This document shows, piece after piece, positions 1 through 9,396 of a DNA stretch of 64,000 nucleotides; within the stretch, counting starts at the first letter, position 1, and every line of letters begins with the position of its first letter. A program made the position numbers and the translations under genes. The DNA comes from Nocardiopsis coralli (lineage in GTDB: Bacteria > Actinomycetota > Actinomycetes > Streptosporangiales > Streptosporangiaceae). The notes beneath the pieces were generated by a model. That model was not told the origin of the DNA. It saw only the letters and a program-made list of their open reading frames with translations, and did not search any database. The stretch lies in assembly GCF_014892575.1 (NCBI RefSeq), contig NZ_JADBGI010000008.1, positions 156,626 to 220,625 of the forward strand, in the 5' to 3' direction.

Positions 1-1600
1 ACACACGGTCACCGGGCGCGCTGAGCATGTCGGTGCGTTCCCGCATCCGCGCGAGGCGTTCCAGGGCCTCCTCCATCTCCGGGCCCTTGCGCACGATCCC
101 GACCAGGTCGTTCATGGTCTCCTGCAGTTCGGTGTGCACGGTGTAGGGGTTGACCCCCTGCCCCTGCTTGAGCGGGGCCAGGGCCCGCGCGAGCGACGCC
201 GAGGCGCGCTCCTCCGACACCCCGGAGCCCTGGTGGTCGTCGGCCCGGGCGGCGGCGCCCAGACCGGCGCGCCGGCCGAACACCAGCAGGTCGGACAGCG
301 AGTTGCCGCCCAGCCGGTTGGAACCGTGCATGCCCCCGGCCACCTCGCCCGCGGCGAAGAGGCCGGGCACGTCGGAGGCGCCGGTCTCGGCCTCCACCCG
401 CACCCCGCCCATGACGTAGTGGCAGGTGGGGCCGACCTCCATGGGTTCGGCGGTGATGTCGACGTCGGCCAGCTCCTTGAACTGGTGGTGCATCGACGGC
501 AGGCGTTTGTGGATCTCCTCGGCCGGCATCCGCGTGGACACGTCGAGGAACACCCCGCCGTGGGGCGAGCCCCGGCCCTCCTTGACCTCGGTGTTGATGG
601 CGCGGGCGACCTCGTCGCGGGGCAGCAGCTCCGGCGGGCGGCGGTTGTTCGACGGGTCCTCGTACCACCCGTCCGCCTCGGCCTCGGTCTCGGCGTACTG
701 GGCGCGGAAGACGTCCGGCACGTAACCGAACATGAACCGCTCGCCCTCGGAGTTGCGCAGCACCCCGCCGTCGCCGCGCACCGACTCGGTGACGAGGATG
801 CCGCGCACCGACGGCGGCCACACCATCCCGGTCGGGTGGAACTGCACGAACTCCATGTTGATGAGCGAGGCCCCGGCGCGCAGGGCCAGCGCGTGCCCGT
901 CGCCGGTGTACTCCCACGAGTTGGACGTGGTGCTGAACGCCTTGCCGATCCCGCCGGTGGCCAGCACGACCGAGGGCGCCTCGAACAGCACGAAACCCCC
1001 GTCGACGCGGCGGTACCCGAACGCGCCCGCGATCGCGCCACTGTCGTCGGTGACCAGCTCGGTCACGGCGGTTTCGGCGAAGACCTGCAGCATGGCGTCG
1101 GGGTCGCCGAGCTCGGCGGCGTCGGCCTGTTGCAGGGCCACGACCCGCTGTTGCAGGGTCCGGATCATCTCCAGCCCGGTGCGGTCGCCGACGTGGGCCA
1201 GCCGCGGGTACTCGTGGCCGCCGAAGTTGCGCTGGCTGATGCGGCCGTCGCCGGTGCGGTCGAACAGCGCGCCCCAGTACTCGAGTTCGAGGATCCGGTC
1301 GGGGGCCTCGCGGGCGTGCAGTTCGGCCATGCGCGGGTCGTTGAGGAACTTGCCGCCGCGGATCGTGTCGCGGAAGTGGGTGTGCCAGGTGTCGTCGGCG
1401 TTGGTGTTGCCCAGGGCCGCGGCCGCGCCGCCCTCCGCCATGACGGTGTGGGCCTTGCCGAAGAGCGACTTGGAGATGACGGCGGTGCGTTTGCCCTGCT
1501 CGCGGGCGGCGATCGCGGCGCGGAGCCCGGCTCCGCCCGCACCGATGACCACCACGTCGTAGCGGTACCGGGTGATGTCGGCCTCGGGTGTGGGGGGCAT
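1..1600 (-). CDS. sdhA: Succinate dehydrogenase/fumarate reductase flavoprotein, Sdh1 type (3' end outside window)
   Basis: Flavoprotein subunit that oxidises succinate to fumarate using covalently bound FAD. Reading from ATG 1600 gives about 533 residues before the window edge; the family has roughly 640, so the C-terminus and probably the iron-sulfur subunit gene lie to the left. Visible signatures: the N-terminal Rossmann motif VVIGAGGAGLRAAIAA, the FAD-linking region KAHTVMAEGG, and active-site stretches EFVQFHPTGM and HGSNRLGGNSLSDLLVFGRR. A strong GGAGGAAAGG Shine-Dalgarno lies just upstream of ATG 1600. It follows the membrane-anchor gene by 41 bp and is probably co-transcribed with it. 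The membrane, flavoprotein order matches mycobacterial Sdh1 and differs from the second enzyme at 3.7-7.1 kb. Family assignment is firm; physiological direction is not decided by sequence. Confidence 0.95.
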   Translation of the reverse strand, partial: MPPTPEADITRYRYDVVVIGAGGAGLRAAIAAREQGKRTAVISKSLFGKAHTVMAEGGAAAALGNTNADDTWHTHFRDTIRGGKFLNDPRMAELHAREAPDRILELEYWGALFDRTGDGRISQRNFGGHEYPRLAHVGDRTGLEMIRTLQQRVVALQQADAAELGDPDAMLQVFAETAVTELVTDDSGAIAGAFGYRRVDGGFVLFEAPSVVLATGGIGKAFSTTSNSWEYTGDGHALALRAGASLINMEFVQFHPTGMVWPPSVRGILVTESVRGDGGVLRNSEGERFMFGYVPDVFRAQYAETEAEADGWYEDPSNNRRPPELLPRDEVARAINTEVKEGRGSPHGGVFLDVSTRMPAEEIHKRLPSMHHQFKELADVDITAEPMEVGPTCHYVMGGVRVEAETGASDVPGLFAAGEVAGGMHGSNRLGGNSLSDLLVFGRRAGLGAAARADDHQGSGVSEERASASLARALAPLKQGQGVNPYTVHTELQETMNDLVGIVRKGPEMEEALERLARMRERTDMLSAPGDRV

Positions 1601-1641
1601 GTGTGCCTTTCCTCCGTGGACTCGGGTGCGGGCCCGGTGCG

Positions 1642-2448
1642 TCAGTTGAAGAGGCGCAGGTCGGTGATGGTCCCGCTCGCCATGAGCGAGACGTAGAAGT
1701 CCGTGGTCATGAGGGTGGCGATGCTGAGCCAGCCGAACAGCATGTGCCGGCTGTTGAGCACCGAGATGCGCGACCACAGCCAGTAGCGGACGGGGTGCTT
1801 GCCGAAGCTCTTGAGCCGGCCGCCCATGACGTGGCGGCAGGAGTGGCAGCCGAGGGTGTAGGCCCAGAGCATGAGCACGTTGACGAACATGATGATGTTG
1901 CCCAGCCCCACGCCGAAGCCGCCGTCGGTGCCGTGGAAGAAGGGGACCGCCATGTCCCACGTGTTGATGAGCGTGATGGCGACGACGAGGTAGAAGAAGT
2001 ACCGGTGGCCGTTCTGGCCGAGCATCAGCGGCCGCGTCTCGCCGGTGTAGGTGCGGTGGGGTTCCTGCACGGCGCAGGCGGTGGGCGCCTGCCAGATCGA
2101 GCGGTAGTAGGCCTTGCGGTAGTAGTAGCAGGTCACGCGGAACAGCAGCAGGATCGGCAGGCTGAGCAGCGCGTAGGGGACCAGCGGCGGGAACTCGACC
2201 GGGATCCGGCCGAAGAGCGAGGCCTCGGGTACGCACTGCGCCGCCAGACACGGCGAGTAGAACGGCGTCAGGTAGTGGTACTCACCGACCCAGTAGTGGT
2301 CCTGCTGGAAGACGCGTGCGGTCGCGTAGACGACGAAGGCGGCCAGACCCAGTGTCGTGAGCACGGGGCCGAGCCACCATCGGTCGGTCCGGAGGGTTCG
2401 TCGGGGGATACGGGCCCGCCCGGTGTGCGGGCTGCGAGTGGACGTCAC
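1642..2448 (-). CDS. Sdh1-type succinate dehydrogenase membrane anchor
   Basis: Membrane subunit, 268 aa, starting at GTG 2448 behind an AGGAGGT ribosome site. Hydrophobic segments lie near residues 25-45, 88-106, 150-168, 182-200 and 237-256. It resembles the membrane anchor of mycobacterial Sdh1 rather than a b558 cytochrome. A notable Cys/His cluster C-H-S-C-R-H sits at residues 201-206, and Cys67, Cys72 and Cys107 are also present. The mycobacterial homologue has been described as carrying a Rieske-type [2Fe-2S] centre in place of a heme, so these residues are candidate ligands; that is inference here. It is the first gene of the operon leading into the flavoprotein at 1600, and a Crp-like palindrome lies about 50 bp upstream. 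Confidence 0.88.
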   Translation of the reverse strand: MTSTRSPHTGRARIPRRTLRTDRWWLGPVLTTLGLAAFVVYATARVFQQDHYWVGEYHYLTPFYSPCLAAQCVPEASLFGRIPVEFPPLVPYALLSLPILLLFRVTCYYYRKAYYRSIWQAPTACAVQEPHRTYTGETRPLMLGQNGHRYFFYLVVAITLINTWDMAVPFFHGTDGGFGVGLGNIIMFVNVLMLWAYTLGCHSCRHVMGGRLKSFGKHPVRYWLWSRISVLNSRHMLFGWLSIATLMTTDFYVSLMASGTITDLRLFN

Positions 2449-2498
2449 CGTGGTCTCCACCTCCTGGCGAATCGATCCAGGAGGCCACGGTAAGGCTC

Positions 2499-2514
2499 TG
2501 TGATCGCGGTCACA
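2499..2514. promoter_or_regulatory. Crp/GlxR-type operator upstream of the Sdh1 operon
   Basis: Perfect TGTGA-N6-TCACA palindrome, the consensus of cAMP-receptor-protein family sites (Crp, GlxR). It lies 51 bp upstream of the GTG start of the Sdh1 membrane subunit and upstream of its ribosome site. A second short inverted repeat, CCGAG-N5-CTCGG, sits next to it at 2524-2538. Crp-family control of sdh genes is known in mycobacteria and corynebacteria. Function here is inferred from consensus and position. Confidence 0.7.
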
Positions 2515-2665
2515 CCACGAGTTCCGAGAAAACCTCGGGAAATCAGTGTGACATGGGCCACCGTTGACACCCGTTCTGTGTCGTGGGCGCGGTGGTCGGT
2601 CGCGGGTGTCCCGAGGGGTGATTCGGTCGGGGTCGGTCGGCCTTGCCGCGGTAGGCGCGGACGGG

Positions 2666-3667
2666 TCAGAGCTCGCCGTCGGTGTCCTCGTCCGGCAGCG
2701 ACAACCGGCTCCGGTCCGGCGCACCCGCGTCCGCGGCCGAGATGAGCACCTCGAGGTCCGGTCCCAGCTCGTCCGGCGCCAGGTCCAACAGGTAGGTGTT
2801 CAGGTGGCGCCGGAACGCCTCCGCCGAGTGGGAGGGCTCCACGTCCCGCCGCCGCGCCAGCGCCACGGTGCGCAGGAGCCGGGGCCGCGCCAACGGGGTC
2901 CCGCGCAGGCCCGGGCGGCTCTTGAGCACCATGCTCGGCACCACGGCCAGGCCCAGCCCGGCCTCCACGAAACGCAGGACCGCGTCCATCTCCCCGCCCT
3001 CGACCGCGAGCTCGGGCTCGAACCCGGCGGCGCGGCAGGCCCGCAGCGTCGCCTCGCGCACGTCGTAACCCCGCCGGAACATCACCAGCGGGCGTTCGCG
3101 CAGTTCGGTGATGCGCATCGAGGCCCGGCCGTTGGGGGAGGGGTCGGCCATCGAGCTCGCCACCACGAGGTTCTCCCGCAGGATCGGGGTGGTGATGAAG
3201 TCCGGGTCGCTGCTCTGCAGGGGCAGGATGATCAGCGCCAGGTCCAGCTCACCGCGGCCGAGGTCCCGGATCAGGTCGCGAGAGCCGCTCTCCTCCACGT
3301 GCAGTTCGATGCCGGGGTAGCGGGTGTGGAAGTCGGCAAGGACGTCGGCGAGCAGCCCCGCGCAGAGGGAGGGCGTCGCGCCGAGCCGTACCCGCCCGCG
3401 GCGCACGCCGGCCAGCTCTGCCACCTCGCGGCGGGCCGTCTCCAGGTCGGTCAGCATGCGCTGGGCCAGGGGAAGCAAGGCCTCCCCGGCCGGCGTGAGT
3501 GTGATGTTCCCCCTGGCACGACTGAATAACGGCGCACCCAACTCGCGCTCAAGGGCACGAATCTGTTTGCTCAAGCTCGGCTGTGCGACGCGTGAAAGCT
3601 CGGCTGCGCGGGTGAAATGGCGCGTGCGGGCCACAGCGACGAAGTACGAGAGCTGTTGGAACTGCAT
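2666..3667 (-). CDS. LysR-family transcriptional regulator
   Basis: LysR-type regulator of 333 aa, slightly longer than the usual ~300. Residues 1-60 form the winged helix-turn-helix (MQFQQLSYFVAVARTRHFTR, then RVAQPSLSKQIRALE); residues ~90-290 are the periplasmic-binding-like effector domain. The C-terminal tail (SAADAGAPDRSR...) is acidic and probably disordered. The gene lies between the two succinate dehydrogenase operons, divergent from sdhC and 217 bp from the Sdh1 operon in the same orientation, so it is a good candidate to control one or both. A LysR-box inverted repeat lies directly in front of its ATG. The effector is unknown; a C4-dicarboxylate or redox signal would fit the context. 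Confidence 0.93.
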   Translation of the reverse strand: MQFQQLSYFVAVARTRHFTRAAELSRVAQPSLSKQIRALERELGAPLFSRARGNITLTPAGEALLPLAQRMLTDLETARREVAELAGVRRGRVRLGATPSLCAGLLADVLADFHTRYPGIELHVEESGSRDLIRDLGRGELDLALIILPLQSSDPDFITTPILRENLVVASSMADPSPNGRASMRITELRERPLVMFRRGYDVREATLRACRAAGFEPELAVEGGEMDAVLRFVEAGLGLAVVPSMVLKSRPGLRGTPLARPRLLRTVALARRRDVEPSHSAEAFRRHLNTYLLDLAPDELGPDLEVLISAADAGAPDRSRLSLPDEDTDGEL

Positions 3668-3670
3668 GCT

Positions 3671-3689
3671 CCATAGCTTACGGCTATGG
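3671..3689. promoter_or_regulatory. LysR box between lysR and sdhC
   Basis: Perfect inverted repeat CCATAG-N7-CTATGG. It contains a T-N11-A core (T3674 and A3686), the classic LysR-family recognition pattern. It lies 4 bp from the lysR start codon and about 60 bp upstream of the sdhC start, as expected for autorepression combined with control of the divergent sdhCAB operon. Confidence 0.7.
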
Positions 3690-3747
3690 ACACCAGGGTC
3701 CTGATGACTTGGACGTCGGTCTTAACTCGAATTTAAAGTGGCAGGCT

Positions 3748-4449
3748 GTGGCGAACAGTACCTTGACCAAGAAGCGGTCTACGGCCTACGGGTCCACGGT
3801 GGCGCTCAAGTCAGCGATGGCTGTCACCGGTGCGGTCCTCGTGCTGTATTTGATCGCGCACATGTACGGCAACCTGAAAGTCTTCTCGGGCCAGGAGGCC
3901 TTCGACGGCTATGCCCACGGCCTCCGCGAGCTGGGCTACCCGTTGCTGCCCGAAGAAGGATTCCTGTGGGTCTTCCGCCTCGTCCTCCTGGCGAGCGTCC
4001 TGATCCACATCTACTCCGCGGCGGTCCTGACGATCCGCGCGCGCAAGGCACGCACGCAGCGTTATGTGGTGACGAAGCGGGTGCAGCGCACCTACTCCTC
4101 CTACACCATGCGGTGGGGCGGCGTGCTGATCGCGCTCTTCGTCGTCTTCCACATCCTGCACCTGACGGTGAACGCCATCGCTCCGGGCGGTGCCTCCGAC
4201 AGCCCTTACGAGCGGCTCGTCAACGGCTTCCAGCCCGAGTTCTGGTACGTGACGCTCTTCTACGTCGCGGCCGTCATCGCCGTGGGCTTCCACCTGCGGC
4301 ACGGCATCTGGAGCGGGATGGCGACGCTGGGCCTCAACAAGGCGAGCCGCCAGGGCAAGATCAACGCTGCTGCAGTGGGCATCGCGCTGATCGTGACCGT
4401 CGGCTTCCTGCTTCCGCCGCTGGCGGTCACCTTTGGACTGGTGGGTTAA
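3748..4449 (+). CDS. sdhC: Succinate dehydrogenase cytochrome b558-type membrane subunit
   Basis: Single large membrane subunit, about 233 aa from GTG 3748. An in-frame ATG at 3709 would add 13 residues, but the basic N-terminus starting ANSTLTKKRS fits the family better. Five hydrophobic helices are visible (near residues 24-44, 68-92, 123-146, 165-187, 205-228) with His residues inside helices (LIAHMYGN, LIHIYSA, VFHILHL, FHLRHGIW) suited to ligate two hemes b. This is the fused SdhC type of Bacillus and Corynebacterium, normally menaquinone-linked. The stop codon directly abuts the sdhA start codon. Confidence 0.93.
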   Translation: MANSTLTKKRSTAYGSTVALKSAMAVTGAVLVLYLIAHMYGNLKVFSGQEAFDGYAHGLRELGYPLLPEEGFLWVFRLVLLASVLIHIYSAAVLTIRARKARTQRYVVTKRVQRTYSSYTMRWGGVLIALFVVFHILHLTVNAIAPGGASDSPYERLVNGFQPEFWYVTLFYVAAVIAVGFHLRHGIWSGMATLGLNKASRQGKINAAAVGIALIVTVGFLLPPLAVTFGLVG

Positions 4450-6392
<1,943 letters not shown>

Positions 6393-6396
<4 letters not shown>

Positions 6397-7139
6397 ACAT
6401 CACTCTGCGCGTATGGCGTCAGAAGGGCCGTGACGACGAGGGCCGGATGGTCACCTACAAGCTCACGGACGTCTCGGCCGACATGTCCTTCCTGGAGATG
6501 CTCGACGTTCTCAACGAGAAGCTCACCCTGGAGGGCGAGGAGCCGGTCGCGTTCGACCACGACTGCCGCGAGGGCATCTGCGGTGCGTGTGGTGTCGTGA
6601 TCGACGGCGAGGCGCACGGTCCGGAGCGCACGACCACCTGCCAGCTGCACATGCGCAGCTTCAACGACGGCGACACGATCACCGTCGAGCCGTGGCGGGC
6701 CAGCGCGTTCCCGGTCGTCAAGGACCTGGTCGTGGACCGCGGTGCGTTCGACCGCATCATCCAGGCGGGCGGCTACATCAGCGCCCCGACGGGTACCGCG
6801 CCGGACGCCCACGCCAACCCGATCCCGAAGCCGGACGCCGACCGCGCGTTCGACGCCGCGACCTGCATCGGCTGCGGCGCCTGCGTCGCGGCCTGCCCGA
6901 ACGCCTCCAGCATGCTGTTCACCGCCGCCAAGGTCACGCACCTGGGCATGCTCCCGCAGGGCCAGCCCGAGCGGGCCGCCCGCGTGGTGCAGATGGTGAA
7001 CCAGCAGGACGAGGAGGACTTCGGTGGCTGCACCAACATCGGTGAGTGCGCCGCGGTCTGCCCGAAGGGCATCCCGCTGGACACGATCTCCCAGCTGAAC
7101 ACCGACCTGCTCGGTTCGCTCAGCAAGGGCGTCGGCTGA
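6393..7139 (+). CDS. sdhB: Succinate dehydrogenase iron-sulfur subunit
   Basis: 248-aa iron-sulfur subunit passing electrons from FAD to quinone. GTG 6393 overlaps the sdhA stop (GTGA). The plant-type [2Fe-2S] ligands lie in [16 protein letters not shown] plus a downstream Cys (TTCQLHM). The [4Fe-4S] and [3Fe-4S] ligands lie in [13 protein letters not shown] and [14 protein letters not shown]. Length matches corynebacterial SdhB. Last gene of sdhCAB; a strong hairpin terminator follows at 7161-7205. Confidence 0.97.
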
Positions 7140-7160
7140 CACCGGCACCCATAGGGACAC

Positions 7161-7205
7161 GACGAGGGCCGCGCCCCCTGCGGGGGACGCGGCCCTTCGT
7201 CATGG
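7161..7205. terminator. Hairpin terminator after sdhB, copy 1 of a 45-bp direct repeat
   Basis: GC-rich stem-loop with arms GGGCCGCG (7166-7173) and CGCGGCCC (7188-7195), extended outward by GACGA/TCGTC. It lies between the convergent ends of sdhB (7139) and the Doc-type toxin (7208), so it can serve both strands. The same 45 bases recur exactly at 7870-7914. Confidence 0.85.
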
Positions 7206-7207
7206 CC

Positions 7208-7606
7208 TCACTCGGTTGTGCTCAGAAGTGTCCTCAACTCTGCAGCGATCGTAGGGACGTCCATGATTTCTCCGGTGGTCACGGAGATGACCAGGTCGTA
7301 GGAGGCGTCGGTCGGCGCAGCTCCCGTTTTCGTGCCATTGAGGCGGAGGAAGGTCTTGGCCGCGACCCAGGCCAACCTCTTGTTCCCGTCGTTGAGCGGG
7401 TGCCCGATGAGGAGCGACTGCATGAGGGCAGCTGCCTTCTCCCAGAGGTCCGGGTAGGCGTCCTCCCCGAACGCGGTCGTCTGTGGCCGGACCATGGCTG
7501 ACTGGAGCTGGCCGGGGTCCCTGAGCCGGGTGGACGCGGGCAGCGCGGCTTCGATGACGGCCAGCAAATCGTTCCTGGTCAGGTAGCGGACCGCCTCGCC
7601 GCTCAC
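7208..7606 (-). CDS. Doc/Fic-family toxin of a toxin-antitoxin module
   Basis: 132-aa death-on-curing (Doc) type protein. GTG 7606 overlaps the antitoxin stop (GTGA), so it is translated after the antitoxin. The Fic-fold catalytic motif is HPLNDGNKRLAW at residues 69-80, matching the Doc signature HxFx(D/N)xNKR with Leu at the Phe position. Doc toxins phosphorylate and inactivate elongation factor Tu. The region shows visibly lower GC than its neighbours. The pair is bracketed by two identical copies of the sdhB terminator, suggesting acquisition between sdhB and the GNAT gene. Confidence 0.87.
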   Translation of the reverse strand: MSGEAVRYLTRNDLLAVIEAALPASTRLRDPGQLQSAMVRPQTTAFGEDAYPDLWEKAAALMQSLLIGHPLNDGNKRLAWVAAKTFLRLNGTKTGAAPTDASYDLVISVTTGEIMDVPTIAAELRTLLSTTE

Positions 7607-7803
7607 TCCGCGAGCCTTGCGAGAAGCTCGGCGTCCTCGCGCGCGATCTCGCCGGCCAGATCGCTCACCTGTTTCGTCTGCCGTCGGTCCAGGTAGTCGG
7701 AGATGGCGGTGACGGCCTCCGAGTTGGTGCTTGTACCGTCCTCGTCGGCTGCTGCCTTGAGGCGTGCATGCACGTCTTCGGGCAGGCGCAGGTTCATGTT
7801 CAT
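7603..7803 (-). CDS. Ribbon-helix-helix antitoxin
   Basis: 66-aa protein. The N-terminus (MNMNLRLPEDVHARLKAAAD ... SNSEAV-like NSEAVTAISDYLDRR) has the beta strand plus two helices of an RHH/Arc-type DNA-binding domain. The acidic C-terminal helix (residues 46-66) probably neutralises the toxin. First gene of the two-gene unit, with a TGGTA-N11-TACCA inverted repeat just upstream that fits autorepression. Gene order (antitoxin first, 4-bp overlap) is the standard arrangement for such modules. Confidence 0.85.
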   Translation of the reverse strand: MNMNLRLPEDVHARLKAAADEDGTSTNSEAVTAISDYLDRRQTKQVSDLAGEIAREDAELLARLAE

Positions 7804-7810
7804 GGCCCGA

Positions 7811-7831
7811 TGGTACCGATCTTTGATACCA
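7811..7831. promoter_or_regulatory. Probable antitoxin operator
   Basis: Inverted repeat TGGTA-N11-TACCA located 8 bp upstream of the antitoxin ATG in an AT-richer stretch. Position and symmetry fit an operator bound by the RHH antitoxin dimer pair. No experimental motif is known to me for this family member. Confidence 0.5.
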
Positions 7832-7869
7832 AAAAGTGGTGGATCGGCTCGAAGTTTCGAGCCCGCTCT

Positions 7870-7914
7870 GACGAGGGCCGCGCCCCCTGCGGGGGACGCG
7901 GCCCTTCGTCATGG
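7870..7914. terminator. Hairpin terminator, copy 2 of the 45-bp direct repeat
   Basis: Base-for-base identical to 7161-7205. It lies downstream of the GNAT gene ending at 7929 (minus strand) and upstream of the antitoxin promoter. It would terminate the GNAT transcript and insulate the toxin-antitoxin unit. Confidence 0.85.
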
Positions 7915-7928
7915 TCGGCCGGGCAGGA

Positions 7929-8570
7929 TCAGCCGGCGGGGCGGAGCATGCTGTAGGTGGTCGGGGTGCCGGTCTCGTCCATCACCTTCGTGACCCGGAA
8001 CCCGTAGCGCTCGTAGAAGTCGAGGTTGTCGGCGTTCATCGTCTCCAGGTGGACGGGCACACCGTCGGCGTCGGCGCGCTCCAGGCCGGTGCGCATGAGC
8101 GCGGAACCCACCCCGGTGCCCTGGGCGACCGGGTCGGCGCCCACGGCCGCGAGGTACCAGTGCGGCTCGAGCGGGCGCGCGTCGCCCACGCGCGCGAAGA
8201 AGCGGGAGACCTCCGGCAGGCGGGACGCACCGATCATCCCCGCCAGGTGCGGCAGGCTGCGCAGCAGGAACGAGGGACGGGACTCCGCTTCGTGGCCCGG
8301 GGCGTCCCACCAACCGGCCCCGCGCACGACCGGCCGCGGCGGCGGTTCCACGAGGTCCTCGACCACGTCGACGACGCCGTGCGGAACGTAGGCGAACCCG
8401 GCGAAGACCGCGTGGAACCGCAGGGTGCGGGCCCGACGCGTGATGACGTCCGGGAACAGCCACTGGTACAGCGGGTCGTCCCAGAAGGCGCGGCCGAGGG
8501 ACCGGGCCACACCGGGCACGTCCTCCATCGTCGCCGAACGTACGGTACGGGCCGGCGCTTCGGGGCTCAT
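7929..8570 (-). CDS. GNAT-family N-acetyltransferase
   Basis: 213 aa from ATG 8570, chosen for the GAGAGGTG ribosome site; GTG 8579 would add three residues. It has a GNAT fold with the acetyl-CoA pyrophosphate-binding stretch VAQGTGVGSALMRTGLERAD and the C-terminal motif NLDFYERYGFRVT. It is closely related to the next gene (8684-9313): both share a WLFPD motif after a DPL(Y/F) sequence and a PHWYLAA/PHLYLAA segment. The two are tandem paralogues. Substrate unknown. Confidence 0.88.
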   Translation of the reverse strand: MSPEAPARTVRSATMEDVPGVARSLGRAFWDDPLYQWLFPDVITRRARTLRFHAVFAGFAYVPHGVVDVVEDLVEPPPRPVVRGAGWWDAPGHEAESRPSFLLRSLPHLAGMIGASRLPEVSRFFARVGDARPLEPHWYLAAVGADPVAQGTGVGSALMRTGLERADADGVPVHLETMNADNLDFYERYGFRVTKVMDETGTPTTYSMLRPAG

Positions 8571-8683
8571 GAACGGCACCTCTCAGGCGTGGGGATCGTG
8601 CCCTTCATGGTAGATCAGCCCAGGTCAGCGCCGTGCGGCCGTGGTTTCCGCGCGGTGCGCCGGGACCGGTGCGTCGTCGCAGC

Positions 8684-9313
8684 TCACCCGCGCCGGAGGA
8701 AGTGTGTCGTGCCGTCCTCGAGGTGGTCGACCTCACGGACCACCTCGAAGCCGAAGCGCTCGTAGAACCCGACCGCCTTGTCGTCCATCGTCTGCGTGAA
8801 GACCGGCAGCCCCTGGCCGTCGGCGCGGTCGAGGCCCTCGGAGAGCAGGGCGCCGCCGACACCGGTTCCGGCCACGGCGGGGTCCACACCCAGGGCGGCG
8901 AGGTAGAGGTGGGGCTCCTGCGGGGCGGCCAGTTTCCACTCCGCGAAGACCCGGACGAACGGGCTGATGCGGCCGCGTCCCAGCAGCGGGCCCCAGTGCG
9001 GCCACAGGCGGGGCGAGACGAGCGGGCCCTCCGGGTTGCTCTCCGGCGGTGCCCACAGGGCCGCGGCCCGGACCACGGGTGCGCCGGCGGTGGACCCCAC
9101 TGACTCGGTGACGCGGGTGTCGCCGTGGGGGACGTAGCCGAAACCCGCGGCCATGGCGTAGAAGCGGCGGATCTTGGCCATGCGGGTCTGCTCGTCGGGG
9201 AACAGCCATCCGAAGAGCGGGTCTCCGTGGGTCGCCCGGCTCAGGACTCGGGCCACCGAACTCACGTCGTCGGTCGTGGCGGGGCGGGCGGACGCGGGCA
9301 CGGTGGCGCTCAT
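8684..9313 (-). CDS. GNAT-family N-acetyltransferase, tandem paralogue
   Basis: 209 aa from ATG 9313 with a GGAAAGG ribosome site; an in-frame ATG at 9361 lacks one. The acetyl-CoA loop is VAGTGVGGALLSEGLDRADG and the C-terminal motif is AVGFYERFGFEVV. Paralogous to the gene at 7929-8570, 113 bp away. Shared sequence outside the acetyl-CoA site (GDPLFGWLFPDEQTR here) suggests a related substrate. No specific function can be named. Confidence 0.88.
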   Translation of the reverse strand: MSATVPASARPATTDDVSSVARVLSRATHGDPLFGWLFPDEQTRMAKIRRFYAMAAGFGYVPHGDTRVTESVGSTAGAPVVRAAALWAPPESNPEGPLVSPRLWPHWGPLLGRGRISPFVRVFAEWKLAAPQEPHLYLAALGVDPAVAGTGVGGALLSEGLDRADGQGLPVFTQTMDDKAVGFYERFGFEVVREVDHLEDGTTHFLRRG

Positions 9314-9396
9314 ACGGGCCTTTCCGGTTCGGGGGTGGACGCGTTCGGGGGACGCGCCCATCTTAGATCACGAAGGTGTCACGGAAGGCGCGGGTG

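Noticed and set aside
134..1696. Plus-strand open frame of 520 codons at the left edge
   Set aside because: Opposite the clearly coding Sdh1 flavoprotein; Val/Gly/Arg-rich shadow translation.
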